Assembly (NCBI GenBank): GCA_902363455.1
Contig: CABJAC010000001.1
Span: 496,001-560,000 of the forward strand
Origin: Caryophanales bacterium
GTDB lineage: Bacteria > Bacillota > Bacilli > Exiguobacteriales > Exiguobacteriaceae
Direction of reading: 5' to 3'
Length of the DNA: 64,000 nucleotides
The notes under the pieces were generated by a model, which made no database searches, was not told the DNA's origin, and worked only from the letters and a program-made list of their open reading frames with translations. How positions within the stretch are numbered: position 1 is the first letter of the stretch; every line of letters begins with the position of its first letter. Below, in pieces: positions 35,379 through 43,125 of this stretch. Both the position numbers and the translations under genes were made by a program.

Positions 35379-37043
35379 ATGTCCACTGTGAGCAAAAAGC
35401 AAGAAACTGCATCCGCCAATACCGGCTTCGTTCGTGGAACGATGCTGTTATCCGGTGCATCACTCATTTCCCGTGCCCTTGGTTTGATTTATCTGTTTCC
35501 GTTTCAGTTCATGGTCGGGGCGACGGGGATTATGTTTTATACGTATGCCTACAACTATTACGCCATCATGATTGGTCTCGCGACAGCCGGTATTCCTGTC
35601 GCGGTCTCGAAGTTCGTTGCCAAATATAACGCGATGGGCGAATACGATACGAGCGAACGGTTATACCGGTCAGGTCTGAAAATCATGTCGCTGACCGGGA
35701 TCCTTTCGTTTTTAGCTTTATTTTTACTGGCACCTTATTTGGCACACCGTGCAATCCCAAGTGGTGATGTCGATTCCGCTTCTTATGTGGATGCCGTCAC
35801 GATGACGATCCGCGGAGTCAGTTTTGCGTTGCTGCTCATTCCAACGATGAGCATGACGCGGGGCTATTTCCAAGGGTATCAATCCATGGGACCAACGGCG
35901 ATTTCACAAATCTTGGAGCAAATCGTCCGAATCATCTTTTTGCTTGCCGGTGTCAGCATTGCGATTTATTTATTTGATACGGATGCAGCATGGGCAGCGA
36001 CGATTGCGACATTCAGTGCCTTCATCGGGGCCATCGGCAGTGTCGTCGTCCTGCTATATTATTTCCGGAAACGGGCGCCGGGGCTGCAAGCTTTACGGGA
36101 TGCACAGACGGTTGTGTCTCCGGATCGTCCGTTGTCAGAACTGTACAAAGAACTGTTGACGTATGCGATTCCGATTGTGATGGTCGGATTATCAACACCG
36201 CTGTATCAAGTGATTGATCAAAATACGATGAACGCAGCATTACAAAGTATCGGATATACATTAGAAGCGGCAGGAAATGCGACCGCTTATCTGATTGCCG
36301 ACAGTCATAAAATCGTCTTGATTCCGGTATCGGTCGCAACCGGGTTATCGTTATCCGCGACACCGCTTTTGACCGCCTCCTTTACGCAAGGTGATATGAA
36401 GAAAGTCCGGAAACAAATTTCTCAAATCTATCAATTGGCCTTTTTTGTGACGATTCCGGCAGTCGTCGGTATGATTTTATTGAGTGAAGAAACATTCCGT
36501 GTTTTATTCCCGAAAGATCAAGCGGCATGGGTCTACTTGTTGAGTTATGCGCCAAGTGCTTTGTTCCTTGCTTTATACTCTGTGACGGCAGCTGTCTTGC
36601 AAGGGATCAACCGGCAGTACTTTACGATCATCGCCACACTTGCCGGTCTGCTGACGAAATACTTGTTGAATGCACCATTGATCCACTGGACCGGCGACGG
36701 AACAGGAGCTGGATACGCAACGATTCTCGGTTACGTTGTCGCGACCGGATTAATGTTCTTCCGAATTACCCAAACCGTCAAGTTCCCATTCAGTACGGTC
36801 TTACGCCGGACGTCACTCATTCTGATTATCAGTGCGATCATGGGAGCAAGTGTAGCGCTTGTCAAATGGGGCTTATCGGCGGTACTTCCGGACTCGATGA
36901 TGGGGGCCTTGATTATTTTAATTCTTGGAGCCGTCATCGGGATTGTCCTCTTTGCGGGTTTATCCATCTGGAGCGGACTGGCAGAAGCGGTGCTCGGTCG
37001 AAAAATTTCTATGAAACGAGGACGAGGAAATGCGTCTAGATAA
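35379..37043 (+). CDS. murJ: Lipid II flippase, MurJ/YtgP (MOP superfamily)
   Basis: A 554-residue membrane protein with about 14 helices, of the polysaccharide-transport/MATE-like MOP fold. The start FVRGTMLLSGASLISRALGLIYLFPFQFMVG and the repeated AGIPVAVSKFVAKYNAMGEYD are typical of YtgP. B. subtilis YtgP has been identified as a MurJ that flips lipid II for peptidoglycan. ATG at 35379 follows GCGAGGAAGG. The 3' end overlaps a pseudouridine synthase gene by 14 nt, as in ytgP-ytzG. Confidence 0.87.
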   Translation: MSTVSKKQETASANTGFVRGTMLLSGASLISRALGLIYLFPFQFMVGATGIMFYTYAYNYYAIMIGLATAGIPVAVSKFVAKYNAMGEYDTSERLYRSGLKIMSLTGILSFLALFLLAPYLAHRAIPSGDVDSASYVDAVTMTIRGVSFALLLIPTMSMTRGYFQGYQSMGPTAISQILEQIVRIIFLLAGVSIAIYLFDTDAAWAATIATFSAFIGAIGSVVVLLYYFRKRAPGLQALRDAQTVVSPDRPLSELYKELLTYAIPIVMVGLSTPLYQVIDQNTMNAALQSIGYTLEAAGNATAYLIADSHKIVLIPVSVATGLSLSATPLLTASFTQGDMKKVRKQISQIYQLAFFVTIPAVVGMILLSEETFRVLFPKDQAAWVYLLSYAPSALFLALYSVTAAVLQGINRQYFTIIATLAGLLTKYLLNAPLIHWTGDGTGAGYATILGYVVATGLMFFRITQTVKFPFSTVLRRTSLILIISAIMGASVALVKWGLSAVLPDSMMGALIILILGAVIGIVLFAGLSIWSGLAEAVLGRKISMKRGRGNASR

Positions 37044-37749
37044 ATTACTCTCGAATATGGGAGCAGGATCTCGAAAAGAAGTGAAACAATTACTCAAATC
37101 CGGTGCGATTCAAGTCGATGGAGAAATCGTCTATGATCCGAAACAGCACGTTGATACGGAACAACAACAGGTCCTGTTATACGGTGAACCTGTCACGTAT
37201 CAAAAATTCATCTATTTAATGATGAATAAACCACCGGGTGTCATCAGTGCGACAGAGGATAAACGTGATCAAACCGTGATTGATTTATTATTTGAAGATG
37301 TCACGTATTTCAAACCGTTTCCGGTCGGACGACTCGACAAGGATACGGAAGGGTTATTGTTATTGACGAATGACGGATCATTTAACCATGCGTTGATGTC
37401 CCCGAAGAAACACGTCGAAAAAGTGTATTACGCCGAAGTCATCGGTACGTTGACAGAGGACGACGTTGAAGAAGTCGCAGAAGGAGTGACGCTCGAAGAC
37501 GGGTACAAAACGAAACCCGGAAAGCTTGTCATCTTGGAAGCAACCGATGAAACATCGACACTCGAGTTGACCATCACCGAAGGGAAGTTCCATCAAGTCA
37601 AACGGATGATGCTCGCCCTCGGAAAAGAAGTGACGTATTTGAAACGTTTGTCGATCGGGCAATTGCCGCTTGATCCGACACTTGAAGCAGGGGAATACCG
37701 GGAACTGACACGAGGCGAGTTGGCCCTGTTTGACTGGAAACCAGAATGA
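37030..37749 (+). CDS. 16S rRNA pseudouridine synthase, RsuA family (YtzG-like)
   Basis: A 239-residue RsuA/RluB-type enzyme. An N-terminal S4 domain (MRLDKLLSNMGAGSRKEVKQLLKSGAIQVDG) is followed by the catalytic domain with the Asp in FPVGRLDKDTEGLLLLTNDG and the HQVKRMMLALG motif. RsuA makes pseudouridine at 16S position 516. It overlaps murJ by 14 nt, so it is read from the murJ message. The ATG at 37030 has ACGAGGACGAGGAA upstream. Confidence 0.9.
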   Translation: MRLDKLLSNMGAGSRKEVKQLLKSGAIQVDGEIVYDPKQHVDTEQQQVLLYGEPVTYQKFIYLMMNKPPGVISATEDKRDQTVIDLLFEDVTYFKPFPVGRLDKDTEGLLLLTNDGSFNHALMSPKKHVEKVYYAEVIGTLTEDDVEEVAEGVTLEDGYKTKPGKLVILEATDETSTLELTITEGKFHQVKRMMLALGKEVTYLKRLSIGQLPLDPTLEAGEYRELTRGELALFDWKPE

Positions 37750-37790
37750 AACAAAGGACGCCTTTCTCATGGAAGGGCGTCCTTTGTTGA
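37750..37790. terminator. Bidirectional terminator between the pseudouridine synthase and SDR genes
   Basis: Perfect 13-bp outer stem AACAAAGGACGCC (37750-37762) with GGCGTCCTTTGTT (37776-37788), TTC/GGA inner pairs. Confidence 0.9.
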
Positions 37791-38423
37791 TTATTGATTG
37801 CGGAGTGCTTCCGCGATCGGGAATGGTCCGCTTAACACTTCAAACTGACGTGTTTGTGTCGGATGATCGATTAATGTGACGAAGAGGGCTGCGACATCAT
37901 CCCGGGAGACTTTGCGTCCTTCGTACGACTCAAAATGCTCTTTCGTCTCGATTGTACCACTCGGCTCATCATAACTGAGTGGGCCCGGACGAACGATCGT
38001 ATAATCAAGACCGCTGTCTTTTAAATGACGGTCCGCCTCACCTTTGGATTCGAGATAAACTTTTAGATCACCTTGCGGATCATCGGCACCGACTGAACTG
38101 AGCATCAAGAAGCGTTGGATGCCATTTGCTTTCGCGGCATCGATGACTTTGATGGCACCTTCCTTGTCGACAGCACGTGTTAATTCTTCGGAAGCACCAC
38201 CGGCACCGGCTGCGAAGATGACAACGTCGGCATCCTTGACGACTCCTGTAACGTCCTTCGTCAAATCACCGAGGCGGACTTCTGATGCACCTAATGCGAT
38301 CAAGTCGTTGATTTGATTTTCTTCACGAACGACAGCGATTGCTTGGTGCTGTTCCTGTTTGCCGATCAATTCGACCATTTTCCGTCCGGTTGTTCCGTTT
38401 GCTCCAATGATTAAAATATTCAT
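37791..38423 (-). CDS. Atypical SDR / NmrA-like NAD(P)-binding protein
   Basis: A 210-residue Rossmann protein: ILIIGANGTTGRKMVELIGK is the dinucleotide site of the atypical SDR (SDR_a5) group; DVVIFAAGAGG, FLMLSSVGADDP, the catalytic-like YLESKGEADRHLKDSGLDYTIVRPGPL follow. Similar to B. subtilis YhfK. Role unknown, perhaps a redox sensor or flavin reductase. GAAGGAGATGATGGT precedes the ATG. Confidence 0.85.
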   Translation of the reverse strand: MNILIIGANGTTGRKMVELIGKQEQHQAIAVVREENQINDLIALGASEVRLGDLTKDVTGVVKDADVVIFAAGAGGASEELTRAVDKEGAIKVIDAAKANGIQRFLMLSSVGADDPQGDLKVYLESKGEADRHLKDSGLDYTIVRPGPLSYDEPSGTIETKEHFESYEGRKVSRDDVAALFVTLIDHPTQTRQFEVLSGPFPIAEALRNQ

Positions 38424-38473
38424 ACCATCATCTCCTTCTCAAGATAGATATACCCCGCTTGAAAAAAAAATAA

Positions 38474-38500
38474 CAAAAAAAGACGCGAAGGATTCGCGTC
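38474..38500 (-). terminator. Intrinsic terminator of ytzE
   Basis: On the minus strand GACGCGAA-TCC-TTCGCGTC (38500-38482) followed by seven T. Confidence 0.88.
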
Positions 38501-38533
38501 GTTACAGAAAAATCACATCAGGAAACAGCTAAT

Positions 38534-38752
38534 TCAGCCGGCTTGTCGTTGTTTTTTGCTTGATGTCCAAGTACCGCGTCTTGGGCTAACAATGAGGTTG
38601 TTGTATTCAAGTACGTTCAGATCCCGTTGGACGGTTCTCGACGTAATCCCGAACTCTTCAACCAAGTCTGCTGTCGTAGTAGCTCCGTTCTCGTTAATAT
38701 AGAGATAAATTGATTTAATACGGGTCAACATACGGTCTGTAGAATCTTTCAT
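38534..38752 (-). CDS. ytzE: DeoR-type HTH protein, YtzE-like
   Basis: A 72-residue protein made only of a DeoR-family winged helix: MLTRIKSIYLYINENGATTTADLVEEFGITSRTVQRDLNVLEYNNLIVSPRRGTW. The sugar-sensing C-terminal domain of DeoR proteins is absent, as in B. subtilis YtzE. It probably binds DNA; targets unknown. ATG at 38752 is chosen because GGGGGAGTGG is 8 nt upstream. It is divergent from pepV across a 300-nt AT-rich region. Confidence 0.82.
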   Translation of the reverse strand: MKDSTDRMLTRIKSIYLYINENGATTTADLVEEFGITSRTVQRDLNVLEYNNLIVSPRRGTWTSSKKQRQAG

Positions 38753-38764
38753 TGATGTAACCAC

Positions 38765-39057
38765 TCCCCCAATGGATAGAATAGTGTCCTAAAACTTCGG
38801 GTGACAAAAGACGATGCATCATTTAGTTGTTTCGCCTTTAGTATAACTCTTTTAGTATAGAATGCAAGTAATTTAACCGAACGTTTTCAAAAAACATACA
38901 TTCAATACATACTCATAAGCGAACGAATTGCACTTTAAAATTTTTATTGTTCGCTTAATCATTGATAATAAAAGAATTAGGATTTTAGATGTTCGTAATT
39001 GTCAAATTTTCGCTATACTGAAGAGGAAAGAATCAGCGCATAAGGGAGAGAAGTCGA
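38765..39057. other. AT-rich ytzE/pepV divergent region with an inverted repeat
   Basis: About 300 bases without a gene. It holds a perfect 9-bp inverted repeat TAAGCGAAC (38916-38924) and GTTCGCTTA (38949-38957) with a 24-nt AT-rich spacer, and a likely pepV -10 (TATACT, 39014-39019). The repeat could be an operator, perhaps for the adjacent HTH protein; this is inference. Confidence 0.45.
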
Positions 39058-40455
39058 ATGGTCAATTGGAAAGAGGAAGTCTTGGCACGGCGTGAGGATT
39101 TATTGTCAGATTTAAAAGAGTTGTTACAGATACCGAGCGTTCTCGATGAAACGACGATTCAAGAAGGTGCGCCATTTGGAACGGAAGTCAAACGGGCGCT
39201 TGATTGGATGCTTGCACTAGGCGAACGGGATGGATTTACAGCGAAAAATGTAGATGGATATGCCGGACATCTGGAATATGGTCAAGGAAAAGAATTACTC
39301 GGCATTCTTTGCCACTTGGATGTTGTGCCTGCCGGTGGTGACAACTGGACGTATGGACCGTTCAATCCGACATTGGTCGATGGTAAATTGATTGCACGGG
39401 GAGCAATTGATGACAAAGGACCGACAATGGCTGCGTATTATGCCTTAAAAATCGTAAAAGAGTTGGGTCTTCCGTTGTCAAAACGAATCCGTCTGATTGC
39501 AGGTGGAGATGAAGAGAGCGAATGGCGCTGTGTCAATCATTACTTCAAGCATGAAGAAATGCCGACACTCGGATTTGCACCAGATGCCGATTTTCCGATC
39601 ATTAATGCCGAGAAAGGGCTCTACGATGGTCTGCTCACACAAGGAAAGCCGGTACAAGCAGCGGATACTGGCTATCTACTGATTCGCTTTGAAGGAGGCG
39701 AACGTCCGAATATGGTTCCCGGACATGCCACGGCAACCGTTCATATTGCGGAGCATGGAACGATCGAAACAGACTTCCATCAGTATTTAGAAGCTCAAGG
39801 TGTCACAGGAACAGTCAAGGAAACAGCAGAAGGACTTGTCTTTGAAGTGATGGGTGTCGCGGCTCACGCAATGGAACCGGATAACGGGAAAAATGCAGCG
39901 CTCCATTTAGCACGCTTCTTGAACACGCTTCATCTGGACTATAACGGACGACGTTATCTTGAGATGACGGCGCACATGTTCCGGGATTCGCGCGGTGTGG
40001 CACTTGGTGTCGCAGCTTCCGATGAGACAGGAGATCTTACAATCAACGGAGGCGTGTTCCGTTATGAGCAAGGGCAAGGGACAGCTTCGATCAATATTCG
40101 TTATCCGTACAGTGCGGACTTTACGGAACGGTTGCAGCTGATTAAAGAAGCCGCTGCTGCATACGGCTTTGAATTACAGACACGTACCCACATGACGCCG
40201 CACCATGTCGATCCGGATCATGAACTGGTTCGCACACTGAGTGCCGTCTATGAACGGCAGACCAATCAAAAAGCAGACTTGATTGCCATTGGTGGCGGCA
40301 CATACGCCCGTTCGTTAACGGCAGGCGTCGCATTTGGACCGGTTTTCCCAGGAGGACCGGAAGTAGCGCACCAAGTGGATGAGTATGTTGATTTTGAAGA
40401 GTTGCTATTAGCTGTCGCCATTTACGCCGAGGCGATTTACGAACTGGCAAAATAA
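39058..40455 (+). CDS. pepV: Dipeptidase PepV (M20A)
   Basis: A 465-residue cytosolic zinc dipeptidase. Metal residues are visible in GILCHLDVVPAGG (His, Asp), the bridging Asp in ARGAIDDKGPTMAAYYALK, GGDEESEWRC (catalytic and metal Glu), APDADFPI, and the C-terminal His in GPVFPGGPEVAHQVDEYV. The lid domain sits between residues about 185 and 380. GGGAGAGAAGTCGA precedes the ATG. Corresponds to B. subtilis YtjP/PepV by position before thpR and ytlQ. Confidence 0.94.
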   Translation: MVNWKEEVLARREDLLSDLKELLQIPSVLDETTIQEGAPFGTEVKRALDWMLALGERDGFTAKNVDGYAGHLEYGQGKELLGILCHLDVVPAGGDNWTYGPFNPTLVDGKLIARGAIDDKGPTMAAYYALKIVKELGLPLSKRIRLIAGGDEESEWRCVNHYFKHEEMPTLGFAPDADFPIINAEKGLYDGLLTQGKPVQAADTGYLLIRFEGGERPNMVPGHATATVHIAEHGTIETDFHQYLEAQGVTGTVKETAEGLVFEVMGVAAHAMEPDNGKNAALHLARFLNTLHLDYNGRRYLEMTAHMFRDSRGVALGVAASDETGDLTINGGVFRYEQGQGTASINIRYPYSADFTERLQLIKEAAAAYGFELQTRTHMTPHHVDPDHELVRTLSAVYERQTNQKADLIAIGGGTYARSLTAGVAFGPVFPGGPEVAHQVDEYVDFEELLLAVAIYAEAIYELAK

Positions 40456-40489
40456 ACGTTCGGGTGAAAATAAAATATTTAATAAAAGG

Positions 40490-40520
40490 AATCCCCCGCA
40501 TCCATTGTGATGGGGGGATT
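40490..40520 (+). terminator. Stem-loop after pepV
   Basis: AATCCCCC-GCATCCA pairs with TGATGGGGGGATT over a short loop; the tail is poor in T, so its strength is uncertain. Confidence 0.55.
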
Positions 40521-40544
40521 GATTCTTGAAGGAGATTGAATCGC

Positions 40545-41690
40545 GTGATCCATCGTCAAAAATATCATTTTCAAGCGCTCTATTTCTTTATCTTTTTTGG
40601 GCAAGGTGCACTTATTCCTTATTTGGCACTCTATTTTTCCAATGATGCCTTTCAGTTATCAGCAACTGAAATTGGAACGATTGTTTCGGTTGGACCGATT
40701 TTGTCGATTGTTCTTCAACCTGTTTGGGGATTGGCGGCGGACCGATTCGGACGACCGAAACGATTGTTACTGGTCGCTTTACTTGCAGCAGGCCTGTTGA
40801 CGGTCAGTTACTTGCTGACATCGGTGTATGTGTTACTGTTATTGATCGCTTCCTTGTGGGCCCTGTTCCAATGTGCCCATATTCCGTTGGTTGATACGCT
40901 GGCGATTGAATTTTCGAAACGAAAATCGGTCGACTACGGAGCGTTACGGTTGTTTGGGTCCGCCGGTTTTGCGCTTGCCGTTTTTGTTCTCGGACAAGTG
41001 ACGGAGCAAGGATCGCTCGGCATGATTTTTTATGCCAGTGGAACGGCGCTGATCCTTGGATTCCTTGTCCTGCTTGGAATCGAGGAGACTCCGATCGTAT
41101 CACGTGAACGTGACCATGTTCCGCTGACGGCCTTATTTTCGAACAAGCGGTTTTTGTTGTTTTTAGCGGGTGGAAGTTTAGTGTTTGGACCGATTTTTGC
41201 CAATAACTATTACTTCGGGAGCTACGTTACGATCCGGGGCGAATCGACGGCACTGGTCGGTACTTTGTTCTTCGTGGCAGTACTCTGTGAAATTCCGTTC
41301 ATGCGGATTGCGACCCGAATGATGCTTCGTTTTGGTCCGATTCCGGTTTTGGTATTTGTTTCGATTTTGTCGGCTGTTCGGACCGGTATACTGGCGCTTG
41401 AACCACCGATTTGGACATTATGGGTGCTTGCGGCGTTGCAAGGCTTCATCATCGGTTTGTTGATTCCTGTGGCGTTGGATTATGTACGCTCCCTTGTTTC
41501 CCCGTCGATCGTTGCGACGGCAGTCAGTACCTATATGGCGACGACGACCGGTCTTGCCACTGCCCTATTCAATTTAATGAGCGGTAAAGTCCTGGACGAA
41601 GGAACCATCTATACGGTTTTTTGGGTATATACAGGTAGCAGCTTGTTAGGCGCATGTTTCTACTTCATCAGTGCAAAAGTTAAGGAGTGA
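40545..41690 (+). CDS. MFS transporter, MFS_1-like (nucleoside/sugar porter type)
   Basis: A 381-residue 12-helix MFS protein. The N-terminal FQALYFFIFFGQGALIPYLALYF and loop motif GLAADRFGRPKRLLL are characteristic of the MFS_1_like/LacY-NupG related group. GTG at 40545 is preferred, 10 nt after AAGGAG; the TTG at 40536 would be too close. The end nearly touches thpR (6 nt gap), so they form an operon with the next genes. Substrate unknown. Confidence 0.8.
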   Translation: MIHRQKYHFQALYFFIFFGQGALIPYLALYFSNDAFQLSATEIGTIVSVGPILSIVLQPVWGLAADRFGRPKRLLLVALLAAGLLTVSYLLTSVYVLLLLIASLWALFQCAHIPLVDTLAIEFSKRKSVDYGALRLFGSAGFALAVFVLGQVTEQGSLGMIFYASGTALILGFLVLLGIEETPIVSRERDHVPLTALFSNKRFLLFLAGGSLVFGPIFANNYYFGSYVTIRGESTALVGTLFFVAVLCEIPFMRIATRMMLRFGPIPVLVFVSILSAVRTGILALEPPIWTLWVLAALQGFIIGLLIPVALDYVRSLVSPSIVATAVSTYMATTTGLATALFNLMSGKVLDEGTIYTVFWVYTGSSLLGACFYFISAKVKE

Positions 41691-41695
41691 TTCGG

Positions 41696-42211
41696 ATGCA
41701 ACCGCACTACTTCATTGCCATACCAGTCGCTGACGAGGCGTTAAAAGACTTTGCGGAAACGCTTTTGCTAGACCGTCATTATAAGACCGTCTACGAACTG
41801 GAGGAGTACCATCTGACGTTACGATTTTTAGGAGCATTGGCGGCGGAAGAACACACAGCGTGGTGGCAAAGGCTTGAAGCGATTACGCAACACGTGTCTC
41901 CGTTTACTTTACAATTAGATCACCTCGAACGATTCGGATCAGTTGAACGTCCCCGGGTATTTGCCGCCGGACCGCGATACGAAGAAAAACTGTTTCAGCT
42001 GGCGTATCAACTGAATCCCGAGTCTTCTAAACCGTTTGTTCCGCACGTCACGCTGGCGAAAAAGTGGAATCCGGAAGTTACATATCTTCCACCTGAACAC
42101 ATGCCTGCTGTTGCCGTGCCTGTAAAAGAAATCGTTCTTTACCGGATTTATCCTGCTGAACGACCGCGGTATCAAGCAGATGCACGATTTCAACTCAGAA
42201 AGAAACAATGA
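41696..42211 (+). CDS. thpR: RNA 2',3'-cyclic phosphodiesterase (2'-5' RNA ligase family)
   Basis: A 171-residue 2H-phosphoesterase. Both HxT motifs are present: EYHLTLRFLG and FVPHVTLAKKW, at the expected spacing of about 80 residues. It hydrolyses 2',3'-cyclic phosphate ends of RNA (and can ligate tRNA halves in reverse). AAGGAGTGATTCGG precedes the ATG. Equivalent to B. subtilis YtlP; the next gene matches ytlQ by position. Confidence 0.87.
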   Translation: MQPHYFIAIPVADEALKDFAETLLLDRHYKTVYELEEYHLTLRFLGALAAEEHTAWWQRLEAITQHVSPFTLQLDHLERFGSVERPRVFAAGPRYEEKLFQLAYQLNPESSKPFVPHVTLAKKWNPEVTYLPPEHMPAVAVPVKEIVLYRIYPAERPRYQADARFQLRKKQ

Positions 42212-42220
42212 GGTGATACA

Positions 42221-43087
42221 ATGGCATTATTGATGAAACTATATGATTTAGAGAGCCGATATGAGCGAAATCCGCTGGAAGTCTCCAAACGTTTTAAAGA
42301 GCAGCAAGTAATTGACTATGCTAACGTTCTGAAAAAATGGGAGACGGGTGAGTTATTTCCCGGTGAGACGATTGTACGCCCGAAGAAGTGGTGGCAACCG
42401 TTCAAAAAAGCAGAAACTTTTCAAGTACCGGGTAAACAAATTTCAAAGCCTGCTTTTGATAAATGGTATAAAAAACGGGTTGAAGTTCAAAAGTTGGTGT
42501 TTGTGGCAGGAGGCGCGACAGAGGAAGATATTTTTCGGCTTCCTTTGAGACGTCACTTGGACTTTTATCAAATGCTTCATCTGTTAAACGATCAATTCGG
42601 AATGTTTTACCGGGCGGTCATTCAGTATCAGCAAGGGGAAGTTGAACTCAGTCCATTTGTCGTAGGACCATCTGCCATCTACGTATTGGATTGGCTCGAT
42701 GGAGAAGAAAGCATTTATCATATTAAGCGGAATAAGCTGTGGAAAGAGCAACCTTTTAAAGTATCACCTAAAAACATCATTAATCCGCTGATCAGCTTGA
42801 AGCGGACGGAAGACATATTACGCATGATCTTAGGAACGGAATTGATGTTACCGATTGAACGGGTCGTGATTGCTTCAAAAGGATATTTTGATCAGGTCCC
42901 GAAAGAAACGACGACAACGTACGTCAGTAAAGTGGACTTTGCGGAGTGGCTGCGAAAGATGAACATGTCCGCTCTTCATACAAAGGCGTTTCAAATGCGT
43001 GTATGTGAAAAAATATTAAAAGAGACGGTTTCGGTTACGTTTCAAACGGCACTTGCCAATCAAGAAAATGAGCGGATTCGTAAATAG
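42221..43087 (+). CDS. Conserved protein of unknown function, YtlQ-like by position
   Basis: A 288-residue soluble protein. The N-terminal third is basic and helical (RYERNPLEVSKRFKEQQVIDYANVLKKWETGELFPGE); the middle has HLDFYQMLHLLNDQFGMFYRAVIQYQQGEVELSPFVVGPSAIYVLDW, and the C-terminal half KRTEDILRMILGTELMLPIERVVIASKGYFD. The strand pattern in the second half faintly recalls NERD/nuclease-like folds but no catalytic ExK is seen. It follows thpR by 9 nt and precedes amyX. Assignment to ytlQ rests on gene order only. Confidence 0.6.
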   Translation: MALLMKLYDLESRYERNPLEVSKRFKEQQVIDYANVLKKWETGELFPGETIVRPKKWWQPFKKAETFQVPGKQISKPAFDKWYKKRVEVQKLVFVAGGATEEDIFRLPLRRHLDFYQMLHLLNDQFGMFYRAVIQYQQGEVELSPFVVGPSAIYVLDWLDGEESIYHIKRNKLWKEQPFKVSPKNIINPLISLKRTEDILRMILGTELMLPIERVVIASKGYFDQVPKETTTTYVSKVDFAEWLRKMNMSALHTKAFQMRVCEKILKETVSVTFQTALANQENERIRK

Positions 43088-43088
43088 G

Positions 43089-43125
43089 GAGGGAAGCGGC
43101 AACATATCCGATTGCCGCGAAACAG
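43089..43125 (+). promoter_or_regulatory. amyX ribosome binding site separated from the start by a hairpin
   Basis: The only purine-rich SD candidate, GGAGGGAA (43088-43095), is 31 nt from the ATG. Between them GCGGCAA (43096-43102) pairs perfectly with TTGCCGC (43112-43118). Folding brings the SD to within about 7-10 unpaired nt of the ATG at 43126. Confidence 0.5.

Noticed and set aside
38873..38890. PurR box-like AACCGAACGTT upstream of ytzE
   Set aside because: No properly spaced inverted partner, and neither neighbour is a purine gene.
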